DNA of 64,000 nucleotides from Austropuccinia psidii (lineage: Eukaryota; Basidiomycota; Pucciniomycetes; Pucciniales; Sphaerophragmiaceae), in NCBI GenBank assembly GCA_023105745.1, contig JALGQZ010000009.1:16478564-16542563 (forward strand), given 5' to 3'. Each line of letters opens with the position of its first letter. The first letter of the stretch is position 1. The position numbers were made by a program, and so were the translations under genes. A model generated the notes under the pieces. That model ran no database searches, was not told where the DNA came from, and worked only from the letters and a program-made list of their open reading frames with translations. This document shows, piece after piece, positions 9,883-19,348 of the stretch.

Positions 9883-10515
9883 CTATTTTGAAATCAGGTG
9901 GCTGATGACTTTTATCTCATCTTTCTTTTGCATAATTAAAAGAATATTCCAACCTTTTTCTAGCATTGCTGGTGTTTTGCCAGTAGAAGAATGGATTGAT
10001 GTCTTATATGCTAGTTCAAGAGCTGGTATTAGTGTACACCAATCATGGGTAAAACCATCAGAATCTTTGAATTCTAGCCCATAAGCACAGAATCTTCTGA
10101 TCATGTCCTCTAGGGTCTGTATCATTCTTTCTGCTAAACCATCAGTTTGAGGATGGTAAGTTGTTGAGAATGATAACTTTGTCCCAAACAAGTTATGGAG
10201 ATTTGTCCATAATGCTGAAGTGAACTTTGGGTCTCTGTCACTTATAATATTCTGGAATAAGCCTGTATGGCTAATAGTTTTATTCCATATCATTATGGCT
10301 GTGTCCATAGCTGTGTCATATTTATGACATGGTAAGAACATGGGAGTTTTGCTATACCTGTCAACCAATACTAGGCATGCATTATAGCTTCTGTCTCCTC
10401 CTGGAGTTAATGCTGTTACCCAATCCATATGAACTATTTCCCAGGGGATTTTGGTTCTTGGATTTGGATCATCATTCCAAATTTCTTTCCTGTGGCTCTG
10501 TTGGCTTTTTGACAT
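9883..10515 (-). CDS. Integrase catalytic core, element B
   Basis: 210 residues with all three catalytic residues visible: Asp in HMDWVTALTPGG, Asp in [11 protein letters not shown] and Glu in [13 protein letters not shown]. Other landmarks are FLPCHKYDTAMDTA, FSTTYHPQTDG and AYKTSIHSSTGKTPAML. It begins MSKSQQSHRKEIWND after a break from the zinc-binding part, and the last about 20 residues leave the normal frame. By family knowledge it catalyses strand transfer of the cDNA ends. Confidence 0.85.
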   Translation of the reverse strand: MSKSQQSHRKEIWNDDPNPRTKIPWEIVHMDWVTALTPGGDRSYNACLVLVDRYSKTPMFLPCHKYDTAMDTAIMIWNKTISHTGLFQNIISDRDPKFTSALWTNLHNLFGTKLSFSTTYHPQTDGLAERMIQTLEDMIRRFCAYGLEFKDSDGFTHDWCTLIPALELAYKTSIHSSTGKTPAMLEKGWNILLIMQKKDEIKVISHLISK

Positions 10516-10537
10516 CTGTCACAGGTTTGGAAGTATT

Positions 10538-10807
10538 CTATAACATCTTTCTTCCAATTTGGCCCCAAGAGCAGGTTTTAACCCTCTCTAGTGTCCTGTC
10601 TTCTGAAAGGTGTCCAGCTGAAACACTATCATGACACTCATGTAAAATAGTGTTTATCAGGGTTCTATCTGTTAAGGCCATAACACATGTGTGTTTTGTT
10701 CTGTGGTAAAGGATTCCATCAAGGAGGTGGAATCTTCCTTCCTCATATGCCTTTTTCCATATTTCATCTAGATTTGATGAAAGTGATGGGTCTTTGCAGT
10801 CTTTCAT
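10538..10807 (-). pseudogene. Integrase zinc-binding region, element B
   Basis: 90-residue frame with the pre-integrase linker (SLSSNLDEIWKKAYEEGRF, then HLLDGILYHRTKH) and the first part of the HHCC finger (ILHECHDSVSAGHLSEDRT). It then diverges (VKTCSWGQIGRKML), where the other elements read [10 protein letters not shown], so an indel at about 10570 changes the frame. The Cys pair follows in another frame at 10516-10560. The finger is therefore broken in this copy. Confidence 0.75.
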
Positions 10808-10915
10808 TAGAATTTGGCTTAAGATATGGCAGTTTTTGTCTATCTTATAGCTTTTGTTAACTTGGTTAAAGAATTCTGTGCCAATGTCTGTAACACATAT
10901 TCCTTCTATATGGTG

Positions 10916-11782
10916 TTATTCTTGTGGTACCCATGCTGGATTGTCAGGGGTATTTGCTAGAGCCCATCTGCTAAGACCATCTGCATTTTTATGAATATTT
11001 CCAGATTTATGAACAATAGTCATACTTCCTCTATATTCTTGGAGAGCAATTTGGCATCTCAGCATATGTCTATTTGGAGTTTTCATATTTAACAGAGATT
11101 TTACAGCATTACAGTCTGTAATCACATCAAATACTGTTCCATCCAAGTAGTAATGTAATTTTTCTAAAGCCCACACTAAGCAGAGGCATTCCATTTGGCT
11201 TGCTCCATATCTTGCTTCTGTTGGCTTTATCTGTCTTGAAATAAAACAAATTGGTCCTTCCACTGGTTTATCATTGATAATTTGTGTCTGGTGTAGTGCA
11301 GCACCCAGTCCTTCTCCACAAGGATGAATGTACATCTTGAAGGGTAGTTTCCAATCTGGAATTAGAAGAAATGGGGCATTTGTTAACGAATTTTTCAATT
11401 CCTCATATGCCTTGACTCTTTCTTCTGTCATTTCATAGACTGTTTGTTGGTCACATAGCTTATATAAGGATTTAGCAATTTTTGCAAATTCCTTTATATG
11501 CTGTCTATAGTAACCAGCAAATCCTAGAAATGATTGCATTTCTTTTTTGGTTTGAGGCATTGGTTTAAGTAATACTGCTGCTACTTTATTCTTGTCTATG
11601 CCTAGACTAAGTCCAGATACAACATGTCCTAGTGCTTTTAGTTCACTGTATGCAAAATGACACCTTTTCAAGGAAATTTTCATATTCACTTGGACTATTT
11701 TCTGTAGTATCGTCTCTAGTCTTGTAAGGTGACTTTCCGAAGTTTCTGAGAAAACTATGATATCATCAATATAGATGATTAA
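10916..11782 (-). CDS. Reverse transcriptase thumb and RNase H, element B
   Basis: Directly follows the TAG at 11783 and stays in the same frame as the upstream RT. It includes the YIDD box ([11 protein letters not shown], near 11755-11780), the thumb ([35 protein letters not shown]) and an RNase H domain with [16 protein letters not shown] (the usual first Asp reads His here), [29 protein letters not shown] and [10 protein letters not shown]. Only the single stop separates it from the N-terminal RT, so readthrough or a sequencing error would give a nearly intact enzyme. Confidence 0.88.
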   Translation of the reverse strand, partial: LIIYIDDIIVFSETSESHLTRLETILQKIVQVNMKISLKRCHFAYSELKALGHVVSGLSLGIDKNKVAAVLLKPMPQTKKEMQSFLGFAGYYRQHIKEFAKIAKSLYKLCDQQTVYEMTEERVKAYEELKNSLTNAPFLLIPDWKLPFKMYIHPCGEGLGAALHQTQIINDKPVEGPICFISRQIKPTEARYGASQMECLCLVWALEKLHYYLDGTVFDVITDCNAVKSLLNMKTPNRHMLRCQIALQEYRGSMTIVHKSGNIHKNADGLSRWALANTPDNPAWVPQE

Positions 11783-12580
11783 CTATCCTTCTGATAATTC
11801 TTCAGGAAATATGGTATTCATCATTCTTTGATAATGGGAAGGTGCATTTTTTATGCCAAATGGCATTCTTAAGTATTCAAAAATTCCACAGTGGACTATT
11901 ATCCTCAGTAGTTTTTTGGCATTGTCTGTTAAGACATTTTGATGAAAACCCTTTAAGGAATCCATGGCTGTGATGAACTTAGCTTGTGACAATTGTGTCA
12001 ATGTCTCATGGATCCTGGGTATTGGATACCTGTCTGGGATGGTATAGGTGTTCAGAGCTCTGAAGTCTCCTACCATCCTTGATTTTCCATTATGCCAAGT
12101 TATAATGACAGGTGTAGTGACTTCTACCTGTTCATTATGTCCTACCTTTCTTAATACTCCAAGGTCTATTAGTTCTTTAATGTGTACCTCCAAGGCTTCT
12201 CTAGCCCTTGGACTAGCTGGGTAAGCAGGTCTTCTTAGTAGAGGTGGGTAAGGCTTTTCCAAATTAAGAATTATATCCACTTCATGTCCAATTATGGCAC
12301 CTAGTGGCTCTTTGTCAGTTGCAAAGGCATTTTTATACTTACATGAGAGGTCAATCAATTTTTCTTTCATTTTTTTGGTTAATTCTTGATTGAATTCTGC
12401 CTCTTTAAGTTGTTCAGATATAAAAAGTTCCTTTTCTGGAATTTCTTCTTCATTCTTAATAACTGTGATTTCTTTTTTGTTATTTAAGAAGCCAAACTTT
12501 TGTCTCTTGTTGTCTCCTATGGTAAAATATCTATCCTTCTGGTTGGAGATATCTATACCATAGATTGATAAGTAATCATT
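11783..12580 (-). CDS. Reverse transcriptase N-terminal half, element B
   Basis: The frame is open from just after the TGA that follows HFIL in the protease region (12581) to a TAG at 11783-11785. Motifs: PPLLRRPAYPASPRAREALE, HNGKSRMVGDFRALNTYT, RYPIPRI, MDSLKGFHQNVL, MPFGIKNAPSHYQRMMN and FPEELSEG. The stop replaces the Trp conserved in elements A and C directly before the YIDD box (TGG to TAG, a G-to-A change). The ATG at 12370 is internal; the real product would come from a gag-pol polyprotein. Confidence 0.88.
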   Translation of the reverse strand, partial: NDYLSIYGIDISNQKDRYFTIGDNKRQKFGFLNNKKEITVIKNEEEIPEKELFISEQLKEAEFNQELTKKMKEKLIDLSCKYKNAFATDKEPLGAIIGHEVDIILNLEKPYPPLLRRPAYPASPRAREALEVHIKELIDLGVLRKVGHNEQVEVTTPVIITWHNGKSRMVGDFRALNTYTIPDRYPIPRIHETLTQLSQAKFITAMDSLKGFHQNVLTDNAKKLLRIIVHCGIFEYLRMPFGIKNAPSHYQRMMNTIFPEELSEG

Positions 12581-13126
12581 TCAAAGTATGAAGTGATTAC
12601 TAGTACAGCTGTCCATTACTACAAACTCTACTTTGATTCTGACACATTGTGAGGGATGAGGAAAAATTAGTGTTAAATCAATTATTCCAAGGGGCTTCAT
12701 GCTCTCACTTGCACTACTAAATTTGACACCTTGTATTGGCATAAGTTTATCTTGCCAGTCTGGGACAATGGTTTTTAAATAGCTTTTACCAACACAGGTG
12801 CAATATGCTCCTGTGTCTAAGTTAACTTTTCCTTCTTGGTTATCAACCATAACAATACTTATACTTGATTTTCCAGCTGTATATCCCATTCCTCTTGCAG
12901 GTTTGGTCCTATACATTTTGGCATGTTGTATATTTGTCAGGTTTGTGTCAGAAGTCCCAACTTGTGGTAAGTTTGAGTTAACATCCAGTACTTCATAAAT
13001 TATGTCAATATTATTAATTTGTGCATTAATTATATTTATTTCATCACTTTCAGAGCTTTCTGACTTTTCTGTCTCTTTTTCAGGGTCGGATTCTTCTTCT
13101 TTGTCATTGTAGTTTTCTGTTTCCAC
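12581..13126 (-). CDS. Protease region, element B
   Basis: 181 residues in the same frame as gag, separated from it only by the TAA at 13130-13132. An acidic linker (KEEESDPEKETEKSESSESD) leads to the retropepsin core with the catalytic triplet DTG in NLDTGAYCTCVGKSYL, then KFSSASESMKPLG and VEFVVMDSCTSNHFIL, followed by TGA. Element C reads ILAND here, so TGA replaced a sense codon. By family knowledge the dimeric aspartic protease cuts the polyprotein. Confidence 0.85.
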   Translation of the reverse strand: METENYNDKEEESDPEKETEKSESSESDEINIINAQINNIDIIYEVLDVNSNLPQVGTSDTNLTNIQHAKMYRTKPARGMGYTAGKSSISIVMVDNQEGKVNLDTGAYCTCVGKSYLKTIVPDWQDKLMPIQGVKFSSASESMKPLGIIDLTLIFPHPSQCVRIKVEFVVMDSCTSNHFIL

Positions 13127-13129
13127 AAT

Positions 13130-13132
13130 TTA
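13130..13132 (-). other. In-frame UAA between gag and protease, element B
   Basis: The gag frame stops after AKIN and the protease frame continues directly in the same frame (IVETENYND). Element C has the same arrangement after GKIN at 19944-19946, with the context AAT TAA ATT G identical. Elements A and E have no stop here. The conserved place and context suggest regulated readthrough, or deliberate gag termination, more than random decay. Confidence 0.6.
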
Positions 13133-15127
13133 ATTAATCTTTGCCTTTTTAAGGCAATTATTGGCTAAGTGTCCAATACTTCCACATTTATGGCATTTTC
13201 TTTGCACATTATTGTTGTATGTATTGGGCTTGAAGGATTCTTTTGATTTATCTTTTTTGATAAATGGTTTATTTGGGCTTTTTATGTCCAATTTCTTCCA
13301 AGTCCTGCCAATTTTTGTTCTTGTCACTATGTCTTCTAGTGCATTAATATACTCTTCTGTGGAGCATGGTTCTATACACCTGCTTCTTAGGGCATGTTCT
13401 AGATCTCCTCCACATTTCTTGAGTATTTTCATATGCACCATTTTTTGTGACATTTCTGGGTACAATTCATTAAGTCTTTCAACTTGTTTCAAGAACCAAG
13501 TTAAAGGTTTGTCTTTGTCTGGGTCAAAGAAAGAATTTTCAAATGCTTTTTCTATTTTGTACCTCCAGGAATCATTAGCCCACTTGGTGATTATTTCTTG
13601 TTTCCACCAAGACCAGGTATTTTTGCCATTTGTTTGCCTTATGCCATAATACCATCTTTTTGCAGATTTTTCAAACAATGAATGTAATCTTGCAGTGATT
13701 AATTCATTTGGTATGGCATAATCTTCTTGTAGCATGTCAATTGTTTTGATGAATGACATGTGGTCATATTCACCTTCTCCTGTGAATGTTGGCCATTCTT
13801 TCAGTTGAGGTGCTTCCTTCATTAAGACTTGGTTATTATCTTGGTGACTCAAGTCTTTTATGAAAGGATTTGACAATTCCTCTTTTGTTTTAACAGGGCT
13901 TCTTATATGAGAAAATGGTGTTGATAACTTTGGCATATTTAAATTAGCCTCATTAATTTTATCCATTTTTTCAGTGATAAGTCTTATTTCACTCTGAATA
14001 TCATCTTTCAGATGCATTCTTGCTTCATCACTTTTTTTCACATGGTCCAAAAGTAATTTTTGGTGTGATGAAGTCTTTTCTTCAGATTTTTCTACAGAAA
14101 TACTTAATTTGTTTAATTTTTCTGTAAGATTGTCAATACTCACATCATAATTGATTGTCAAAGTTTTTTCTTTGATATCACTTATGTATTTATACAACTC
14201 TTGTTGTCCTTGTATTAATTTCTGAGTATTGTCAATTAATACTTTTGGTTTATTATTTTCAATCATAAATTTTATGTTATCAATTTCTTTCTTATTTTGT
14301 ACAACAAGTTTTGTTAAAGATGATAAACTGTTATTTATTTCTTGGAAAGATAATAAACTATTTTTAATGTCTTTAAGAGGTAAGATACTATTTTTAAGCT
14401 CTGTTAAAGTATTTACAACATCAGGAGACAAGGTTATTTCTTTGGGAAATGGGGTTGTCTCATTCTTTTTTCCTCTTTGTCTTTGAATTCCATCAAAGTT
14501 CTCGCCATGTTGAAGACATTGTCCATGGCATCTTTTTGGATCTTGGGGATCCTGTAGCTTGGGTAATATGGTTTTTTCCAATTCTTTTTTTTGTTCTTCT
14601 TCCCTTCTTGGGGAAATGGGTTGACTTGGGGCTTGCTGGTAGAAGCTACTGGGGCTTCTTCCTTGGTTGCCTCCTTCTTTTTGGCATGATACTCCTTGAT
14701 CTTTTTGATTTGAGGTTTGGATGACAGTGGATTCCATCCATTGGAGTATCTCACTATTTCCTCCTCTTTGGGGAACTTTTTCAGGATGTGCCAGGAGTTC
14801 ATCACTCCTTGGTGTATTTGAGGCAACATTTCCCAATCTTTGTACTTGTACACTGTGTAGTACTGTTTGTATTGGCTCATGTAAATGTCTATTTGAGCCC
14901 TCTGGATGTGATTTGTACCTGTTTGAGTCACTCATACTTAGTTTCAATTCAGGTTCAGATATCATGGGCATTTCTGGGACTTGCCTTTGGGATAAGGCAC
15001 TTCCTTGTGTGGATTCTGTTCCACTGGGGATATTGCCCTTCCTTTTCCCTTTTGAGGAATCAATTCTACCTCTGAGTCCAGCTCCATCTGATTGAATGTA
15101 GTATTGGGAGCCTCTTCTGGTAGTCAT
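13130..15127 (-). CDS. Gag polyprotein, element B
   Basis: 665 residues, unusually long for a Ty3-type gag and uninterrupted. Residues 1-220 are polar, Ser/Gln/Pro-rich and overlap the embedded frame. About 220-410 is a long coiled-coil-like segment with many Lys/Glu/Asn (FQEINNSLSSLTKLVVQNKK). About 440-600 is the capsid (EWPTFTGEGEYDHMSFIKTI, SLFEKSAKRWYYGI, WWKQEIITKWAND, RLNELYPEM). A CCHC knuckle closes it (CHKCGSIGHLANNC) with tail KKAKIN and TAA. The start MTTRRGSQYY is chosen because the same relative ATG exists in C and E. The ATG may lie inside a leader intron (donor near 15194). Confidence 0.85.
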   Translation of the reverse strand: MTTRRGSQYYIQSDGAGLRGRIDSSKGKRKGNIPSGTESTQGSALSQRQVPEMPMISEPELKLSMSDSNRYKSHPEGSNRHLHEPIQTVLHSVQVQRLGNVASNTPRSDELLAHPEKVPQRGGNSEILQWMESTVIQTSNQKDQGVSCQKEGGNQGRSPSSFYQQAPSQPISPRREEEQKKELEKTILPKLQDPQDPKRCHGQCLQHGENFDGIQRQRGKKNETTPFPKEITLSPDVVNTLTELKNSILPLKDIKNSLLSFQEINNSLSSLTKLVVQNKKEIDNIKFMIENNKPKVLIDNTQKLIQGQQELYKYISDIKEKTLTINYDVSIDNLTEKLNKLSISVEKSEEKTSSHQKLLLDHVKKSDEARMHLKDDIQSEIRLITEKMDKINEANLNMPKLSTPFSHIRSPVKTKEELSNPFIKDLSHQDNNQVLMKEAPQLKEWPTFTGEGEYDHMSFIKTIDMLQEDYAIPNELITARLHSLFEKSAKRWYYGIRQTNGKNTWSWWKQEIITKWANDSWRYKIEKAFENSFFDPDKDKPLTWFLKQVERLNELYPEMSQKMVHMKILKKCGGDLEHALRSRCIEPCSTEEYINALEDIVTRTKIGRTWKKLDIKSPNKPFIKKDKSKESFKPNTYNNNVQRKCHKCGSIGHLANNCLKKAKIN
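14434..14918 (-). CDS. Embedded second-frame ORF in gag (GWNP protein), element B
   Basis: About 160 residues in a frame other than gag. It has no ATG at its beginning and a stop lies just upstream, so a spliced start is likely: the leader exon donor at 15194 (gaag|GTGAGT) and an acceptor ...caaacag at 14919-14920 would join in phase. The protein shows QYKQYYTVYKYKDWEMLPQI, YSNGWNPLSSKPQIKKIKEY, a Lys/Pro-rich centre and a C-terminal helix PKIQKDAMDNVFNMARTLME. Element C has a near match of that last motif at 21404-21628, and A/E share the GWNP centre. Function unknown; the basic, helical character would suit RNA or membrane binding, but that is a guess. Confidence 0.55.
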
Positions 15128-15165
15128 ATTATAAGAAATAAGAGGATTTCAGAACAGGCAATTTC

Positions 15166-15417
15166 TTATGGCAATTTATAAATGAGGTACTCACCTTCAG
15201 AGTCCTGAACAGTGGGTCCTGGAAAGTCCAATTTCTTGGTTTTCTTTCTTTTGGTAATTATTGGTGGTGGAGAACTTTGACAAGTTTCTTCCACCAATCT
15301 TTCAACAGTGGTTTGGTTATCCTCTTTTGGGTTTTCTTCAAACACTAAAAAAGACAGATGAAATATAAGTCTTTTATATAAAAGTGTTATTTTTGGTAAG
15401 ATATGGCAATTTTCCAC
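15166..15417 (-). CDS. Leader exon ORF upstream of gag, element B
   Basis: An 83-residue frame; its last conserved part (EENPKEDNQTTVERLVEETC, then PPPIITKRKKTKKLDFPGPT and VQDSEG) ends at a consensus donor GTGAGT at 15194-15189. If unspliced it stops soon after. Position and composition match the leader exons of A and E, though the sequence is not obviously similar. I infer it encodes the N-terminus of the embedded frame. Confidence 0.45.
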   Translation of the reverse strand: MENCHILPKITLLYKRLIFHLSFLVFEENPKEDNQTTVERLVEETCQSSPPPIITKRKKTKKLDFPGPTVQDSEGEYLIYKLP

Positions 15418-15848
15418 GTTAAAAATTGCTTTTATATCTTTTTTTATGGAAAAGAAAAAAAATGAAAATAATTAAAGAGATGAAATTAAAAAGAATAAAA
15501 TAACTTTTTTATTGGTTTTTAATATTTTTATTATTTTTTATGTTTTTATTTTTAAAGATTAAAATAAAAATGAGTATGATTCTTTTTATAAAATTACTTT
15601 ATAATATAAAATTATTTTTAATCTATAAAATATCTTTTTTAATCACTAGAGTCACTCAAAGAAAGTTTTTGCAAGTTTAAGGATGTGAAAGACCACGTGT
15701 AAGACAGTACAATTGCTTTCCAAATGCCTCAATAGCTTTTAAAATCAATAAATATAAAATTTTTATATAATTTCTGATTATAAGTATAATTTATTATTGG
15801 ATAAACCAAATTAGAATCTTTCTAAAGGTCTTTTAGAGTAAATAGGAC
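15418..15848 (-). other. Leader of element B
   Basis: About 430 bp of strongly AT-rich non-coding sequence between primer site and leader exon, with runs such as 15440-15560. I see no further feature in it. Confidence 0.5.
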
Positions 15849-15861
15849 GGCCATGCCCCCA
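15849..15861 (-). other. Primer binding site, element B
   Basis: Minus-strand TGGGGGCATGGCC starting 3 bases after the 5' LTR. The first seven bases agree with sites in A, E and C and with a tRNA-Pro type primer site. Confidence 0.6.
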
Positions 15862-15863
15862 AA

Positions 15864-17853
15864 TGTAAGGTTTGACTTTGCAACAATAAGTAAAAATTAC
15901 TAATATTTTACTTATTGTACTATGAATGTCCTTATAAATGAAATAAATAAGATAAAAATAATTATAATAATAAAGAATTATTATAATTAAGGCATAAAAA
16001 TAATTATATTATTAATGAAATATGATAATATAATTTATATTATAAAATATAATATAATAAAATAAATATATTAATATAAAATAATTAATATATTCAAAAG
16101 CACTTTATTATTGTTACAAACAAATAATAAAGGCGTAAAAAATTGTTTTTTATTAATAAAAAACAATTAATAACAATAATATTACTAATATTAAAGTTAT
16201 AAATTAATATAAATACTATTTATATTAATTAAAGAATTATTAAAAGAATAACATAGAGAAAATTATTAATATAAGAGAAAATAACCTACTTTTAACACTT
16301 AATATAATAATTTTGAGATATTTTACGCCAAATAATATAAATACAACTTATACAAATTGTATTTACAATAAAAAATAGAGAAATTACAAATATTCTTGAT
16401 TATTTTATGTGGAAATGAATTTTAGAGAGATTTTTAACAAAAACAGTTAAACAAATGATTTAATAACGTCAAAATTGATGATTATAATAAAGATGAACTT
16501 TGGCCTTTAATAATATAAAAGTTTTATATATAAAGAATAAAGATATTACCTTTTTTGTTTGTATTTATTGAATGTTTTTGATGCGTCTGAGGGGAAAACA
16601 GAGCAGAAAGAGCTCTGTTTGTAGTAAATACCTCCCTCCTAGTGTCCAACAGGCTTCTAGTAGACGTGAACTGATCATATACACTGTAATTGATCCATAT
16701 TTTAAGGTTTGGTGATGATTACATCATGATCAAACCTCATTACATCACTATTACACCATTATTTAGAGTTATCACTATAACTCTAAATCTGATGACGTCA
16801 AAGGCTTGGCAGAACCCCAAATTTTGTGAATTTTATTAATTTTAATCATAAAATAATAGCATTCACCAATTTTAACACTTATATGACTGTTAAACCTAAT
16901 TTAAGGTTACAGTGTGTGATCATAAATGATCAAATTAAGCTCAAACTTTGATCCTTAAGAACTTTCAAGATTTACACGCTACAGCAATTCAGAGAGTGAA
17001 TTCTGATAGCTTGGCATAACCCTACTATGCTGCCAAGAGTATTTCATTACATCGTCAAAACTCTTTTTTTGATGATTTTTCTTGTAACTCATCTTTTCTG
17101 TTGAAATTTAATATTTTAAACTTCAAACTATGATTTCAAGGGGTTATACCTTGAATATTATAATAAAAAATACATCATTCTTCACGAATGAGCTAGCAGA
17201 ATCCAACTGTCTACTTATTTTTAAGTTTGGACCACTTTCACAACAATGTAGTCAACAGCTCTGTTGATTTTAATCAATAATTCCTTACAGATTTTAACCT
17301 TGTTTATAGCTTGTGAAATAAACTTCATATCTGTGCTCCTACATTAATTACGTGATGACTTTATTTTTGGTTCATCACTCTATCATGTATAATTCAAGAG
17401 ATATTAGCTAAAATCCTTGAATATATGCGTTGACCAAAAAAGTGCATATATTCAGGTTAATTCCTTAAGTATTGGTTTTGAAGCTAAGCTTATTAATTGT
17501 GTTATGTGTGGATTTTTATTTAGAATCCAATGGTACCATTTATTTCACATGTTGTTACATTATTTCTTGAAATAAATAAGGATTTGTGGTTTTTATAAGG
17601 TATTATTACGTATAACTTATTAAATATTGACTTTACAGATATGCCATAAAAATGGTATATGTGTATTTTACCATGGACAATCCAATGCTGTAATTTATTT
17701 CACATGTTTATTCATTTGTTTTTAAGTTAAACCAAATTTTGTACCAATTTATGGTATCTTTATAGTTTTTAAGGTACTTATTTTTAATGTATAATTATAT
17801 AAAATATTTCTTGTGACCTTTTTGGTTATGTGGTCATATCTCAAATGTTCACA
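15864..17853 (-). repeat. 5' LTR of element B (1990 bp)
   Basis: Direct repeat of 7340-9327, ending (element strand) CCTTACA next to the primer site. On the right it ends at ttcaca (17853), directly followed by the displaced half of the A LTR. AT-rich with no coding frame. Confidence 0.92.
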
Positions 17854-18398
17854 TGTATTGAGCTTGTTTGCCCCATAACTTCTGCTATAGTTGAGATATG
17901 GGGAAATGGATGGTACCATCAGATAGCCCTGAATGTGCCCTTTTCAAAAAGACCCCACTTTAAGTCTCTCACACTAAAACTGTATAATCTAGATGAGAGG
18001 TGAATGTTTTGTTCACCCTTATTTGGCCTGAAATTGATCATACCTCTAGTAATGTTGGTGCTACCTCAGTTTGGCTGATACCATTGGATAGCCGCTGCTT
18101 AGAACTTCATTTTGAATACCCATTTGATGGGGTTAAGCCTCTCCTTCCAGATTTTAGATGAGAGGTGAAAATTAAGGTTTATGCTCAGCAACAACTTTGA
18201 GCAGGAATAACTTTGTTATTCTTTGTCCTATGATGATGGGCCTTATATTTTCAAAAAGAGGTGAGTTTCCTCTTTCCAATGATACCTTTTGAGCTGGTTT
18301 GGTTCAGCTCTATGTTTTGGTGGTATCTTGGCTATACCATTGGTTTATGGTATTTTGGCTGTCATGCTTGTGCTCTGGTTTTGAGTCACAGGCTGACA
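17854..18398 (-). repeat. 5' LTR of element A, 5' portion (545 bp)
   Basis: Begins with tgtat, the second copy of the target duplication of B, and continues as an A-family LTR to its terminus ggctgaca (18398). Together with 6442-7339 it makes one 1438-bp LTR. The next base starts RT sequence of element C. Confidence 0.92.
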
Positions 18399-19348
18399 AA
18401 TACTGCTGAAACTTTGTTATTGTCATTTTCCAGGGATAAACCAGATACTACATGTCCCAATTCTTTAAGTTCTTTAAATCCAAAATGACATTTCTTCAAA
18501 AAGAGTTTTATGTTCACTGATTGAATTTTTGTCAAAAATCTGGACAATCTGTACATGTGCTCTTCCCAAGTTTTGGAACAGACAATATTGTCATCAATGT
18601 AAATGATTAACCATCCCTCTGAGAGCTCTTCAGGGAAAATTTCATTCATCATTCTTTGGAAATGTGAAGGTTCATTTTTGATACCAAAGAGCATCCTCAA
18701 GTATTCATACACTCCACAATGAACAATAATTATTAGTTTTTTTCTGGCTCTTGGTGTCACCACATTTTGATGGAATCCCTGAAGGGCATCCATAGTCCTC
18801 ATATACACTCTATGAGATATCTGGGTGAGGGCAATTTGGATATTTGGTATTGGGTACCTGTCTGGAACAGTGTAAGTGTTCAGAGCTCTGAAGTCCCCAA
18901 CCATTCTAGATTTTCCATTATGCCATGCCACTATTACTGGTGTAGTTATTTCTACTTCTTCATTGTGGCCTACCTTTCTTATCACACCAAGGTCCAGAAG
19001 TTCTTTGATATGAATTTCTAGAGTCTCTCTTGATTTTGGACTTTCTGGATATGCAGGGCTTCTTACAAGTGGTTTTTAAGGTCTCTCAATTTTAAGAATG
19101 ATGTCAAATTCATGACTAATAATTGCTCCTAAAGGTTCTTTTTCAGAATCAAATGCTCCTCTGTGGTCATACAAAAGGGAAGAAAGTTCATTTTCTTGTT
19201 TATCAGTCAGATGAAGGCTTATTTCAGCCTCATCCAACTGTTCAGACTTGAATTTCTCTAACTCTAAGTTGACTGGTGATTCTTTGTTTACTGTAATTTG
19301 TCTTTTACATGGTAAAAAGGCAAATTCTTTGGCGCTTATTGTCTCCAA
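18399..19348 (-). pseudogene. Reverse transcriptase, element C (cut by element A)
   Basis: Contains the linker (SLLYDHRGAFDSEKEPLGAI), a TAA at about 19076, then SPAYPESPKSRETLEIHI, VIRKVGHNEEVEITTPVIVA, HNGKSRMVGDFRALNTYT, RYPIPNI and GFHQNVV. FGIKNEPSHFQRMMN (the usual NAP reads NEP; MPFG reads MLFG) and the YIDD box with its Trp intact (EGWLIIYIDDNIV) follow. The frame reaches VSGLSLENDNNKVSAV and then meets the end of the A LTR at 18398. Confidence 0.88.

Larger units (their letters stand above)
7340..17853 (-). mobile_element. Complete Ty3/gypsy chromovirus-type element B
   Basis: 10.5-kb element on the minus strand with direct terminal repeats 7340-9327 (3' LTR) and 15864-17853 (5' LTR), each starting TGTGAAC and ending CCTTACA on the element strand. 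The internal order is primer site, leader exon, gag, protease, RT, RNase H, integrase, chromodomain-like tail. It inserted into the LTR of element A, with 5-bp duplication tttat/tgtat (one mismatch). The LTRs differ at perhaps 3-5 % of sites by eye, so it is not very recent. Coding interruptions are few: a stop between gag and PR, a TGA after HFIL, a TAG before YIDD, and shifts in integrase. Confidence 0.93.
1..18398 (-). mobile_element. Ty3/gypsy LTR retrotransposon A (3' end outside window, interrupted by element B)
   Basis: Reading on the minus strand: 5' LTR (18398-17854 continued at 7339-6442), primer site, leader, gag, protease, reverse transcriptase, RNase H and integrase, running off the window at base 1. 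The LTR begins TGTCAG and ends CTGACA; its two halves minus the 5-bp target duplication total 1438 bp, exactly the length of two solo copies elsewhere in the window. Element B (7340-17853) sits inside this LTR. A itself lies inside the RT gene of element C, with 18399-18403 (aatac) as the expected right-hand target duplication; the other side is outside the window. The coding region has frameshifts and stops, so this copy is probably inactive. It is the same family as element E. Confidence 0.9.
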
